Assembly: GCA_023954035.1 (NCBI GenBank)
Contig: JAMLIT010000032.1
Coordinates: 1 to 42,707, forward strand
Reading direction: 5' to 3'
DNA from: Burkholderiaceae bacterium
GTDB lineage: Bacteria > Pseudomonadota > Gammaproteobacteria > Burkholderiales > Burkholderiaceae_C
DNA: 42,707 nucleotides
Below the pieces are notes generated by a model that was not told the DNA's origin, did not search any database, and saw only the letters and a program-made list of their open reading frames with translations. Position numbers and translations under genes: made by a program. Of the stretch, positions 8,908-16,081 are shown in pieces (the stretch's first letter is position 1; each line of letters starts with the position of its first letter).

Positions 8908-9162
8908 ATGTCCGACCTGAACGCGCGCTTTGACGCCGCCGTGGCCCAATCGAAAAACCTGAGTGAGCGCCCCGACAACGCGACCCTGCTGCAGATCTAC
9001 GCGCTGTACAAGCAGGCCAGCAGCGGCGACAACACCGAGAAAAAACCCAGTTTCTCCGACATGGTGGGTCGCGCCAAGTGGGATGCCTGGAACAAGCTCA
9101 AGGGCACCGAGCAGGACGCTGCGCGCCAGCAATACATCGACCTGATCGCCTCGCTGAGCTGA
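8908..9162 (+). CDS. Acyl-CoA-binding protein (ACBP)
   Basis: 84 residues from ATG 8908, with AAGGAG seven bases upstream; this decides the start over the longer frame beginning at 8833. The four-helix ACBP pattern is complete: the helix with LLQIYALYKQASSGDN, KKPSFSDMVGRAKWDAW and the terminal AARQQYIDLIASL. The Tyr, Lys and Trp positions that contact CoA and the acyl chain are present. The protein is a cytosolic carrier that buffers long-chain acyl-CoA. It is divergent from the WS/DGAT gene, with 154 bp between the two starts holding both promoters. Confidence 0.93.
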   Translation: MSDLNARFDAAVAQSKNLSERPDNATLLQIYALYKQASSGDNTEKKPSFSDMVGRAKWDAWNKLKGTEQDAARQQYIDLIASLS

Positions 9163-9232
9163 GAGCGCCACGAGGCCCGCTGCGCCGCTATGGCCTAATA
9201 GCGGTTTTCCCACTTTTCTACCGAGACTCGCC

Positions 9233-9403
9233 ATGGGCAACAAGATCGTCACCGAAGCAGACCGCAAGTTCACTCCGCAGCCCAAGCCCATTGCAGGCCA
9301 GTCGCTCCCGTCGCACGGCCGCGGCCAGCGCGTGAGCCTGGAGCGCGGCGTTGCCACGCGCAGCAAGAAAAACCCCGGAAAACGCTCTAAAAAAGGCGGC
9401 TGA
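9233..9403 (+). CDS. Small basic hypothetical protein, 56 residues
   Basis: ATG 9233 to TGA 9403, with codon use like its neighbours. The product is Lys/Arg/Pro-rich and hydrophilic, starting MGNKIVTEADRKFTPQPKP and ending SKKNPGKRSKKGG. No domain, signal peptide or membrane segment is visible, and no strong Shine-Dalgarno lies before the ATG. A basic tail of this kind could bind nucleic acid or ribosomes, but this is speculation. It lies 70 bases after the ACBP gene on the same strand and is followed by a strong terminator, which supports it being a real end-of-transcript gene. Confidence 0.6.
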   Translation: MGNKIVTEADRKFTPQPKPIAGQSLPSHGRGQRVSLERGVATRSKKNPGKRSKKGG

Positions 9404-9443
9404 ACCCGGTGCTGCGCGGCCCCGCGGGGCAGCATGCAAAAAA

Positions 9444-9465
9444 GCCCCGCCCTGCGGGGCTTTTT
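9444..9465. terminator. Bidirectional rho-independent terminator
   Basis: A perfect 7-bp GC stem (GCCCCGC at 9444-9450, GCGGGGC at 9454-9460) with a 3-base loop is followed by five T and preceded by a run of A. It can therefore stop transcription from both the small basic gene (plus) and the PHA-region gene (minus), which converge here. Confidence 0.9.
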
Positions 9466-9474
9466 GTTGCGCGC

Positions 9475-9807
9475 TTACGGCAGTTTTTTGGTCGCTGGCT
9501 TGCGTTTTCTGGTCGGCGCGGCCGTGAGCATTTTGTCCAGCTGCTCGATGAGTTCGGCTTCGATGCGCTCCTTGAACGCGCTGACCAGAAAGCCCAGCTG
9601 GGCGTGAAAGTCGAGCGCGTCGGGAAACACTTCCAGCGTGCCCTTGATGCCTGAGCGGGTGAAGTAGAGCGTGTCCTGCTCATCGCCCTCTTCGTAGGTG
9701 CAAGTCATGTCGAACTTGTCCTCGGCTTTTTCGGCCCACTGCAGCGCGATCTTGCGCGCTGCGGGCAGGCCCAGCTGGTGCTGGCGGTGGATGCGGATGT
9801 CAGGCAC
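9475..9807 (-). CDS. Polyhydroxyalkanoic acid system family protein (PHA_gran_rgn)
   Basis: 110 residues. The start is taken as GTG 9807, giving the family-typical opening VPDIRIHRQHQLGL; there is no in-frame ATG before the conserved region. The body includes LPAARKIALQWAEK, a beta-rich centre (MTCTYEEG, LYFTRSGIKGTLEVF) and an amphipathic C-terminal helix ending in a basic tail (PTRKRKPATKK). Members are found near PHA granule genes and are thought to be granule-associated or regulatory; biochemistry is thin. The GTG lies inside the last codons of the upstream aminopeptidase gene (8-base overlap), implying coupled translation. Confidence 0.8.
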   Translation of the reverse strand: MPDIRIHRQHQLGLPAARKIALQWAEKAEDKFDMTCTYEEGDEQDTLYFTRSGIKGTLEVFPDALDFHAQLGFLVSAFKERIEAELIEQLDKMLTAAPTRKRKPATKKLP

Positions 9808-10933
9808 GGGGTGGGTCTTTCGCGGCAGGGGTGAGCAAGGCGCGCAGCGCCGCATGGCGCTGTTCGGGGGTCTGGTCGGCCAGGGCTTTGACGGCATCAT
9901 AAAACCGCGGCCACTGCCGCGCCGAGCGTTCGAACAGCGCCTCAAACGCCGGGACCCATTCGTCGTATGCCGCCTGGGCGCCGAAGCTGGCGTTGTTGGC
10001 CGTGGCCACCCAATGGTCGTAGCCCGCGCGCTGCGCGGCAGGCCAGGTGGAGGCGAGCGCGGCATAGCGCTCCCGAAAATCTTGCATTGTTTCTTTTTTC
10101 ATAGCTTCCAACGCTTGCATATCCTGCCCTGGAGGCGGTTTCGAGGCATAAATCTGCTCCAGTTGCGCCCGTGTCTCGCGGGTCAACCGGCGAAAGGCCT
10201 CGCGCCGGTCGTCGCTGGCCGCAGCTTCGGCCCGTGCGGCCGCGCTGGCCTGGGTGCGCAGCCACTGGGCACCGCCGATGCGACCGACGGCTGTGGCGAA
10301 CGACTCGTTGAACAGCGTGTCGCCCTCGGCGTACACCTTCTGGTGCGCCAGCTCATGGAACAGCAGGCGCACGAAATCGCCCTCGGGCCAGTGCACAAAG
10401 GTGCTCAGCAGTGGGTCGCCACCGATCCAGTTCATGGTGCCGAGCGTGGAATAGGCCGGAACGCCGTACACGTCCACCTCCAGACCTTGCGCGGACAGGC
10501 GGTCGGCCTCGGCGCGTGCGGCCGCCTGGCTGAAATAGCCCCGGTAGCCCACGCAGCCGAGCACCGGAAAGCACCAGGTGTGCAGTTGCAGCGAGTAGGG
10601 CGGCGCGGCGACCACGTTCCAGACCGCGGCGCTGCGCCGCAGGTCCGCATAGCGCCGGTAGCTCGGGTTATCGGGCAGGTGCAGCGCTTGCACCGCAAAC
10701 TGGCGCGCGCGCTGCGCCAGTCGTAGGCGCTCGCGCAGCACTGGCGGGGTGCCAGGACGGGCAATCCAGTCGTCCATGGCGTTGGCAGCCCACATCAGCT
10801 GGAGATGGCCGCTGACCGATTGCCAGTAATAGCCCAGTTCGCCCCCGCCCTGGGCGCAGCCGCCCAGCAACAGGGCGGCCGCCAGGGCCGCGGCCGTGTG
10901 CGGACGGGCGTAAAGACGGACCAGCGGTCTCAT
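9800..10933 (-). CDS. Lipoprotein putative aminopeptidase (PF10023 type)
   Basis: 377 residues from ATG 10933, which overlaps the MFS stop as ATGA. The frame is open far upstream, but that extension lies over the MFS gene and is rejected. The N-terminus is a lipoprotein signal with lipobox LLGGC (Cys26), so it is likely membrane-anchored on the periplasmic side. The gluzincin motif HELAH (193-197) with the downstream NESFA Glu (Glu210) completes a zinc site. The conserved Tyr/Trp-rich middle (YGVPAYSTLGTMNWIGG) matches the putative aminopeptidase family. Residues about 265-278 (KPPPGQDMQALEAM) are encoded by a copy of the dispersed repeat, lying in a helical region after the catalytic part. 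Confidence 0.85.
   Translation of the reverse strand: MRPLVRLYARPHTAAALAAALLLGGCAQGGGELGYYWQSVSGHLQLMWAANAMDDWIARPGTPPVLRERLRLAQRARQFAVQALHLPDNPSYRRYADLRRSAAVWNVVAAPPYSLQLHTWCFPVLGCVGYRGYFSQAAARAEADRLSAQGLEVDVYGVPAYSTLGTMNWIGGDPLLSTFVHWPEGDFVRLLFHELAHQKVYAEGDTLFNESFATAVGRIGGAQWLRTQASAAARAEAAASDDRREAFRRLTRETRAQLEQIYASKPPPGQDMQALEAMKKETMQDFRERYAALASTWPAAQRAGYDHWVATANNASFGAQAAYDEWVPAFEALFERSARQWPRFYDAVKALADQTPEQRHAALRALLTPAAKDPPRA
10099..10145 (-). repeat. Dispersed repeat family 1, copy 7, inside the aminopeptidase gene
   Basis: On the minus strand the order is GCCTCCAGGGC, then TGCAAGCG, then AAGCTATGAAAAA, matching the family layout with substitutions. It is read in frame by the aminopeptidase gene (about residues 265-278). 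It is more diverged than the copies at 17360 and 37221. Confidence 0.55.
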
Positions 10934-12135
10934 GGCGTGGTGCGATCGGGCCAGTGTGCCGGCGGTTCCCCGAGCGCGCTCAGCGCCAGCCAGGCGAGCG
11001 CGCCCAGCGCCGTGGTCAGAAGCAGCGCGGCCACGCCCGCGCGCTGCATCAGCGCGCCAAACACCACGGGCGCCAGGGCCTGGGCGATGCGTGCCGGCAC
11101 CATCAGCACGCCCTGGCGCTCGCCATAGCCCTGCGTGCCGAAATAGACGAGCGGCAGCGTGCCTTTGGCGATGGTGAGCACGCCATTGCCGGCACCGTGC
11201 AGAAGCGTGAAGGCCAGCGCCGCCGGGGCGCCTAGGACCAGCAGCAGGACCGCCCCCACCGGGTGCGCCGCCGCCGCCAGCTTGGCAGCCAGCAAAGGAT
11301 GGAGCCGGCGCAGCAGACCAAAGTCGAGCAAGCGCCCTGCCACCTGTGCCGGGCCCACCAGCGAGGCCACCGCCACCGCCTGCGGCAGCGCCAAGCCGGC
11401 GTCCTGCAGCAATTGCGGCAGATGCGTGGCCAAGGCGGTGCTGCCGAACCAGGCCACGGCAAAGACCAGCGACAGCAGTGCTGCGGTGCGCCGCGGGCGC
11501 GCCAGCGCGGGCGCGCGCGGCAGGGCGCGAGCCGGCGCGCCGTCGGGTAGCGCAGGGTCGGCGGCGGCTGCGACCGGCGCGTGGCGCGGCAGCCAGGCGT
11601 GAAGCGGCCAGCCCACCAGCAGATGCAGGCCGGCCCAGCCCACGCAGGCGCCGCGCCAGCCCCAGTGCATCTCCATCCACGCGCTCAGCGGCCATCCGAC
11701 GGTGCTGGCAAAGCCGCCCAGCAAGGTGATTCCGGTAATGCCGGCGCGCGCGCCATGGCCGTGCAGGCCCACGAGTGCGGAAAAAGCCGACTCGTAGAGG
11801 CCCGCCCCCATGGCCAGTCCCAGCAAGGCCCAGGCGGCCCACAGCCCGATGGGGCCCTGGGCCGCCGCCAGCGCCAGCAGTCCGGCGGCAAACAGCAGGT
11901 TGCTTTGCATCAGCACCTGCCGCCCGCCGCGCCGGTCGATGCGCCGCCCGACCGCTGGCCCCACGACCGCCGACACGACCAGCGCCAGCGAGAACGCGGC
12001 AAACACCCAGGGCAGCGGCAGGCCGATGGCCTGGGCCATGGGTGCGGCGAGCAGGGCCGGCAGGTAGTACGACGAGGCAAAACCCAGCGTCTGGCCTGCG
12101 CCCAGCAGCAGCACGTGGCGCGTCAGCGGGCGCAT
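10930..12135 (-). CDS. Major facilitator superfamily transporter
   Basis: 401 residues from ATG 12135. About twelve hydrophobic segments are seen, with the MFS loop 2-3 signature as VGRRIDRRGGRQ (about 62-73) and a long Ala/Pro-rich central loop (about 195-215). The second half contains GAGNGVLTIAKGTLPLVYFG, a pattern I know from uncharacterised proteobacterial MFS proteins. The substrate is unknown. It starts 12 bases after the arsC-like gene and ends in an ATGA overlap with the lipoprotein aminopeptidase, so these are one operon. Linkage to an ArsC-like reductase hints at, but does not prove, an efflux role. Confidence 0.85.
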   Translation of the reverse strand: MRPLTRHVLLLGAGQTLGFASSYYLPALLAAPMAQAIGLPLPWVFAAFSLALVVSAVVGPAVGRRIDRRGGRQVLMQSNLLFAAGLLALAAAQGPIGLWAAWALLGLAMGAGLYESAFSALVGLHGHGARAGITGITLLGGFASTVGWPLSAWMEMHWGWRGACVGWAGLHLLVGWPLHAWLPRHAPVAAAADPALPDGAPARALPRAPALARPRRTAALLSLVFAVAWFGSTALATHLPQLLQDAGLALPQAVAVASLVGPAQVAGRLLDFGLLRRLHPLLAAKLAAAAHPVGAVLLLVLGAPAALAFTLLHGAGNGVLTIAKGTLPLVYFGTQGYGERQGVLMVPARIAQALAPVVFGALMQRAGVAALLLTTALGALAWLALSALGEPPAHWPDRTTP

Positions 12136-12147
12136 GGCGCTGGGCGT

Positions 12148-12513
12148 TCAGGGCGCCGCTGGCGGCAGGATGTCGAGGATCGCTTCCACCGGCCGCCCCA
12201 GCCGGGTTCCGCGCTCAGTGACGACGATGGGGCGCTCCAGCAGGCGCGGGTGCGCCAGCAGGGCGTCCAGGCGCTGGCTGTCCGTGACGCCGTCTTCGCC
12301 CAGGCCCAGTTCGTCGAACAGGGTCTCCTTGCGCCGCAGAAAGTCGCTGACCGGCCGGCCGCTGGCGGCGATCAGCGTATGCAGCGTGGCCCGGTCCGGC
12401 GGCGTCTTGAGGTATTCGACGATGTGAGGCTCCAGGCCTCGCTCGCGCAGCTGCGCCAGCGCCTTGCGCGAGGTGCTGCATTGGGGGTTGTGGTAGATGG
12501 TGCTGGTGGACAT
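12148..12513 (-). CDS. ArsC/YfgD-family arsenate reductase-like protein
   Basis: 121 residues. The thioredoxin-fold N-terminus TIYHNPQCSTSRKAL carries the nucleophilic Cys12 of the ArsC family. The middle has LKTPPD and the C-terminal part has RRKETLFDELGL and RPIVV. The length and the PQCSTSR loop match the glutaredoxin-linked ArsC/YfgD group. True ArsC enzymes reduce arsenate using glutathione/glutaredoxin, but many YfgD-like members have no proven arsenate activity. No arsR or arsenite pump gene is adjacent, so a housekeeping redox role is equally likely. It is the first gene of the run arsC, MFS, aminopeptidase, PHA-region gene. Confidence 0.85.
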   Translation of the reverse strand: MSTSTIYHNPQCSTSRKALAQLRERGLEPHIVEYLKTPPDRATLHTLIAASGRPVSDFLRRKETLFDELGLGEDGVTDSQRLDALLAHPRLLERPIVVTERGTRLGRPVEAILDILPPAAP

Positions 12514-12553
12514 GGCAGAGGCAGGGTGGCGGCGCCGGGCGTCGAGTTTGCCA

Positions 12554-13036
12554 CTAGCCGCCCGGGCGGATGCAAGCCGGGTTCAGCGGCCGGTCCTCGA
12601 ACTCGGTGTTCAGCACCACCGTGCTGGTCGTGCGGGCCACGCCCTCGATGGCCTTGATCTGGTAGATCAGGTCCTCGAGCGCGCGCGCATGCGTGGTGCG
12701 CACCTTGGCGAGGAAATCGTACTCTCCGGCAACGCTGTGCAGCTCCTCGATCTCGGGCATGGCCTGCAGGCGTGGGCTGATATCGCGGCAATGCGCGCCG
12801 CCATCGTTGCGGATGGCGACGAACGCCGTGAAGCCCAGGCCCACGGCATCGGGCGCCACGCTGATGGAAAACCGCTGGATCACGTTTTTGTCGAGCAACT
12901 TCTTGACGCGCTCGTGCACCGCTGCCGTCGACAGGCCCACTTCAGCCCCCACGTCGGCATAAGAGCGCCGACCATCGGTGCTTAATGCCGAAATAATTCT
13001 GGCATCGGTGTCATCAATCTGAATATTTGCTTGCAT
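12554..13036 (-). CDS. Lrp/AsnC family transcriptional regulator
   Basis: 160 residues from ATG 13036. The N-terminal winged helix-turn-helix is clear: DDTDARIISALSTDGRRSY, then VGLSTAAVHERVKKL. The C-terminal RAM ligand-binding domain follows (about 75-150), with the AGEYDFLAKVRT segment typical of Lrp proteins. Such regulators bind amino acids or related metabolites and form octamers on DNA. It is divergent from an EamA exporter with 55 bases between the starts, a common layout in which Lrp-type proteins control an amino-acid or metabolite exporter. The shared AT-rich gap probably holds its operator. Confidence 0.92.
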   Translation of the reverse strand: MQANIQIDDTDARIISALSTDGRRSYADVGAEVGLSTAAVHERVKKLLDKNVIQRFSISVAPDAVGLGFTAFVAIRNDGGAHCRDISPRLQAMPEIEELHSVAGEYDFLAKVRTTHARALEDLIYQIKAIEGVARTTSTVVLNTEFEDRPLNPACIRPGG

Positions 13037-13091
13037 AACAGCCAGAGTTTGGTAAGAATTACGAAATCAAAAGATGCCCTCCAAGTAGACT
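13037..13091. promoter_or_regulatory. Divergent lrp-eamA intergenic promoter/operator region
   Basis: 55 bp between two divergent starts. It is markedly more AT-rich than its surroundings (GGTAAGAATTACGAAATC), which fits an Lrp-type binding region. No single convincing -35/-10 pair or palindrome could be fixed by eye. Confidence 0.4.
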
Positions 13092-14066
13092 ATGCCAGCG
13101 AAGCCCAATCCGCAAGCTCGTGTTGCCGCGCCCTGGAAAGTCTGGCTGGCGCTTGGGCTCGTGTACGGGGTGTGGGGCACCACGTATTTCGCGCTCGGCA
13201 TCGCGTTGCAGAGCATGCCCCCCCTTTGGATGAACGCACTGCGCTTTGTGTGTGCCGGCAGCGTGATGCTGCTCGTCGGGCTGTGGCAGGGCCAGCGGCT
13301 GCCCCGGGCGGCCGAGTGGCGCAATGCCGCCGTGGTCGGGGGATGCATGGTGTTTTTGGCGATGAACTGCATCGGCTTTGCGCAAAAATTGGGCATCGGC
13401 TCGGGGCTGATGGCCACGGTGGTCACGACCATGCCGATGTGGCTGGCGCTGTGGACGCGCTGGGGCGGCGAGCGCGTCCCGCTGACCAGCTGGATCGGCC
13501 TGGCCCTGGGCGTGACCGGGGCGCTCCTGCTGGCCCTGGAAGGCGACTTTTCCGCCACCTGGCTCGGCGCGCTGCTGGCTTTCGGCGCGCCGCTGTGCTG
13601 GAGCCTGGGCTCCTATGCCTCGCGGCGGCTGCTCCTTCCGGCGCCGGCCATGGCTTCGGGGGCACAGTGGCTCGCTGGCGGCGCCATGGGCATGCTGGTG
13701 GCCCTGTGGTTTGAGCCGTTTTCCCTGCTTGCCAATGTCGGCGCGGTGTCGTGGGCCGCGTGGATCTACCTGCTGGTGTTTGGTACGCTGATTGCGCTCA
13801 ATGCCTACCTTTGGCTGCTGCAAAACACCTCGGCGGCGCTGGCGGGCAGCTATTCCTTCGTCAACCCGGCCGTGGCCTTGCTGGTCGGCGTGGCGCTGGG
13901 CGGTGAGCGATTGACCGGCTGGGTGTTTGCCGCGCTGCCGTTGATCGCGGCGGCGCTGGCCTGCATCCTCTACGGCGGCCAGCTGCTGCGGCTGTGGCAG
14001 CGCAGGATGGGGCAGCGTGCGGCGGCGGCGGGCGCCTCGTGCCAGGTGGGCTCGCCCGCACCCTGA
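13092..14066 (+). CDS. EamA/DMT-family transporter (YedA/RhaT-like)
   Basis: 324 residues with about ten membrane helices in two EamA repeats. The first opens with WLALGLVYGVWGTTYFALG. The second runs from GALLAFGAPLCWSLGSYASRR to the last helix FAALPLIAAALACILYGGQ. The Asn/Pro-rich SFVNPAVALLVGVALGGE motif near residue 260 is typical. DMT exporters move amino acids, metabolites or drugs out across the inner membrane. The divergent Lrp/AsnC gene suggests regulation by an amino acid and hence amino-acid export (inference). The start lacks a strong Shine-Dalgarno; the ATG at 13092 is the first in the frame. Confidence 0.9.
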   Translation: MPAKPNPQARVAAPWKVWLALGLVYGVWGTTYFALGIALQSMPPLWMNALRFVCAGSVMLLVGLWQGQRLPRAAEWRNAAVVGGCMVFLAMNCIGFAQKLGIGSGLMATVVTTMPMWLALWTRWGGERVPLTSWIGLALGVTGALLLALEGDFSATWLGALLAFGAPLCWSLGSYASRRLLLPAPAMASGAQWLAGGAMGMLVALWFEPFSLLANVGAVSWAAWIYLLVFGTLIALNAYLWLLQNTSAALAGSYSFVNPAVALLVGVALGGERLTGWVFAALPLIAAALACILYGGQLLRLWQRRMGQRAAAAGASCQVGSPAP

Positions 14067-14077
14067 AGCGGGCGCAA

Positions 14078-14135
14078 TAAGCAAAATGATAGCTATCAAT
14101 CGTTTTGTGTAGAGCGCGAGCGGGCATTTTGAGGC
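14078..14135 (-). repeat. Dispersed repeat family 1, copy 2
   Basis: Read on the minus strand: AAAATGCCCGCTCGCGCT, then a variable middle, then GATAGCTATCATTTTG. It is a diverged copy, in the gap between the EamA transporter and the cyclopropane-synthase-like gene. Confidence 0.5.
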
Positions 14136-14195
14136 ATTTTTTGGCGGTGCCGGCAGCTTGACGGGTGGGGGCGGGGTGTCCAAAAATTGCCGGCG

Positions 14196-15503
14196 ATGAA
14201 GCAATGGCTGGACACCCTGGAGATGCGCCTGGCGCAACTTCCGGTGGCGCTGGCGCTGCACTGGCCGGGCGGCCGGGCGGGGCCGCCGCAGCCGGACGTG
14301 GCGCTGCGCTTTCACGGCCCGAGGGCGCTGGCGGCCCTGGCGCTCGGGCGCCTGGGCGACGTTGGGCGCGCCATCGTCGAGGGCGAGGTCGAACTCGAAG
14401 GCAGCGTGCGTGCGCTCATGCAGGCCGCCACCGGTTTTCTGGCTGGCGACCCGGCCCGCGAGGAGACCGGCGGCTGGCCCCGGCTGCGCGCCTGGCTGCG
14501 CTCGGTGCGGGTGCATTCACCGGTGCACGACGCACGTCAGGTGCAGTTTCACTACGACCTGTCCGACGATTTCTACGCGCTCTGGCTGGACCCGCGCCGC
14601 GTCTATTCCTGCGCCTATTTCCGTACGCCCGAATTGGACCTGGCCGCCGCGCAGGAAGCCAAGCTGGACCACATCTGCCGAAAACTGCAGCTCGCGCCCG
14701 GAGAGCGCTTTCTGGACATTGGCGCCGGATGGGGCGGCCTGCTGCTCTGGGCCGCGGAGCGCTACGGCGTGCAGGCGACAGGCATCACGCTTTCGCGCCA
14801 CCAGCACGCCTTCGTGCAGCAGCGTATCGCGGAGCGCGGCCTGCAGGGGCGCGCCCGGATGGAACTGTGCGACTACCGCCAGTTCGCCCCGGCCGAGCGC
14901 TTTGACAAGCTGGCTTCCGTGGGCATGCTCGAGCATGTCGGGCGGGCGCAGATGCGGCGCTACTTCGATACCGTGCACGCCATGGTGCGTCCTGGCGGCC
15001 TGGTGCTCAACCACGGCATCACGGCTGCGGCGGTGGGCAGCGCGCAGCTGGGCGCGGGCCTGGGGGAGTTCATCGATCGCTACATTTTTCCGGGTGGGGA
15101 ACTGTTGCACGTGAGCGATCTGCTCGAGCACACTGCGGCCGCGGGTCTGGAGATGGTGGATACCGAAAACCTGCGCCCGCACTACGCGCGCACCCTTTGG
15201 GCATGGTCCGACGCGCTCGAGCAGCAGTTGGGGGCCGCTCGAGAGGTGCTTTGCGCCCAGGCCGGTGCGGAGCGCGGCGAGCGCGCCCTGCGCGCCTACC
15301 GCCTGTATCTGGCGGGGAGCGCACTGGGGTTCGAGCAGGGCTGGATGGCTTTGCACCAGATGTTGTCGATTCGCCCGAACGGTGATCCGTCCTACGGCCC
15401 CATTCGGGGGGCACAATCAGACTATCCCTTCACGCGCGACGCGCTTTATTCGAGGCCAGCCCCATGCTCTACAAGTTCAAATCCCGCGCCACCGGCGACC
15501 TGA
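14196..15503 (+). CDS. Cyclopropane-fatty-acyl-phospholipid synthase family methyltransferase
   Basis: 435 residues from ATG 14196. An N-terminal lipid-binding-like region (about 1-110) precedes the SAM-dependent methyltransferase. VQFHYDLSDDFYALWLD and YSCAYF are the CFA-family entry motif. LDIGAGWGGLLLWAA is the SAM-binding loop. SVGMLEHVG and FIDRYIFPGGELL are further family motifs. These enzymes methylenate or methylate double bonds of membrane phospholipid acyl chains. The homologous part ends about YPFTRDALY. The last roughly 17 residues lie in a 40-base overlap with the DUF1840 gene and probably have no conserved role. No good ribosome-binding site is seen, so the start is uncertain. 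Confidence 0.9.
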   Translation: MKQWLDTLEMRLAQLPVALALHWPGGRAGPPQPDVALRFHGPRALAALALGRLGDVGRAIVEGEVELEGSVRALMQAATGFLAGDPAREETGGWPRLRAWLRSVRVHSPVHDARQVQFHYDLSDDFYALWLDPRRVYSCAYFRTPELDLAAAQEAKLDHICRKLQLAPGERFLDIGAGWGGLLLWAAERYGVQATGITLSRHQHAFVQQRIAERGLQGRARMELCDYRQFAPAERFDKLASVGMLEHVGRAQMRRYFDTVHAMVRPGGLVLNHGITAAAVGSAQLGAGLGEFIDRYIFPGGELLHVSDLLEHTAAAGLEMVDTENLRPHYARTLWAWSDALEQQLGAAREVLCAQAGAERGERALRAYRLYLAGSALGFEQGWMALHQMLSIRPNGDPSYGPIRGAQSDYPFTRDALYSRPAPCSTSSNPAPPAT

Positions 15504-15802
15504 TCCTGCTCAACGAACAAGGTCGCCGCCTGCTGCAAATCATGGGCAAGGAGCCCGCCGCCCAGGGCATCGTCACTGCGGCGCAGATCCCCGCCGCGAT
15601 CGCCGCCATCGAGGCCGCCATCGCGCAGGAGGATCAGGCGATCCGCGGCGCCAAGCGCCAGGTCGAGGCGGACGCCGACGCGGCGCAGGAGCAGGACGGC
15701 GCTGCAGCCGACCGCATCACGCTGCGCCAGCGGGCGACGCCCTTTCTCGACATGCTGCGGCGCAGCGCGGCCGAGGATGCCGACGTGGTGTGGGGGGTGT
15801 AA
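15464..15802 (+). CDS. DUF1840 domain-containing protein
   Basis: 112 residues. The opening MLYKFKSRATGDLILLNEQGRR and the end RQRATPFLDMLRRSAAEDADVVWGV match the DUF1840 family as I know it from beta-proteobacteria. The middle is an Ala/Glu-rich helical linker. It is small, soluble and of unknown function. The start overlaps the preceding methyltransferase gene by 40 bases, so the two are probably cotranscribed. The stop is followed by the repeat-rich 279-bp gap before the convergent PaaK-like gene. Confidence 0.85.
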   Translation: MLYKFKSRATGDLILLNEQGRRLLQIMGKEPAAQGIVTAAQIPAAIAAIEAAIAQEDQAIRGAKRQVEADADAAQEQDGAAADRITLRQRATPFLDMLRRSAAEDADVVWGV

Positions 15803-15822
15803 AGGGACAACCCCCCGCGCTG

Positions 15823-15994
15823 CTTCCTGGCTCCGAGCAGCGCCAGAGGCGGCCAACCCCTTCGGGGCCGTCCCAGCCTGCGCGGGCAGGCTGGGAGCCG
15901 CGGCCCTCAGCCCCGTCTCTTGCCGTGCTGCGCACTGCGCAAGCGAGACGACGGCAGCGCAGCGGGGCGGCGCGGCCGGCATAGGCCCTTGCGC
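15823..15994 (+). repeat. Dispersed repeat family 2, copy A
   Basis: Bases 15823-15943 align over their whole length with the reverse complement of 18567-18687. The common blocks are CAGCCTGC...GGCAGGCT, GAGCCGCGGC, CTCAGCCCC and GCTGCGCACTGCGCAAG. The first block is a 7-bp stem-loop. Bases 15963-15994 (CGGGGCGGCGCGG...CCCTTGCGC) recur exactly, inverted, at 17497-17528. The rest of the 15803-16081 gap shows nothing coding. Confidence 0.75.
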
Positions 15995-16081
15995 CGTGTC
16001 CGCTGGCTCGGGTCGTGTTGATTCAGAGGCCGCCCTTGTCGCAGGCGCTGGCCCCTCGCCTCACGTCGCAAAAGCCACGTA

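Noticed and set aside
9800-11842. Long 680-codon version of the aminopeptidase
   Set aside because: The N-terminal 300 codons lie over the MFS gene in another frame and are Gly/Ala/Arg noise. The lipoprotein signal after ATG 10933 marks the real start.
15440-15503. Frameshift at the end of the CFA-synthase-like gene
   Set aside because: The conserved end (YPFTRDALY) is reached in frame, so the odd tail is explained by overlap with DUF1840.
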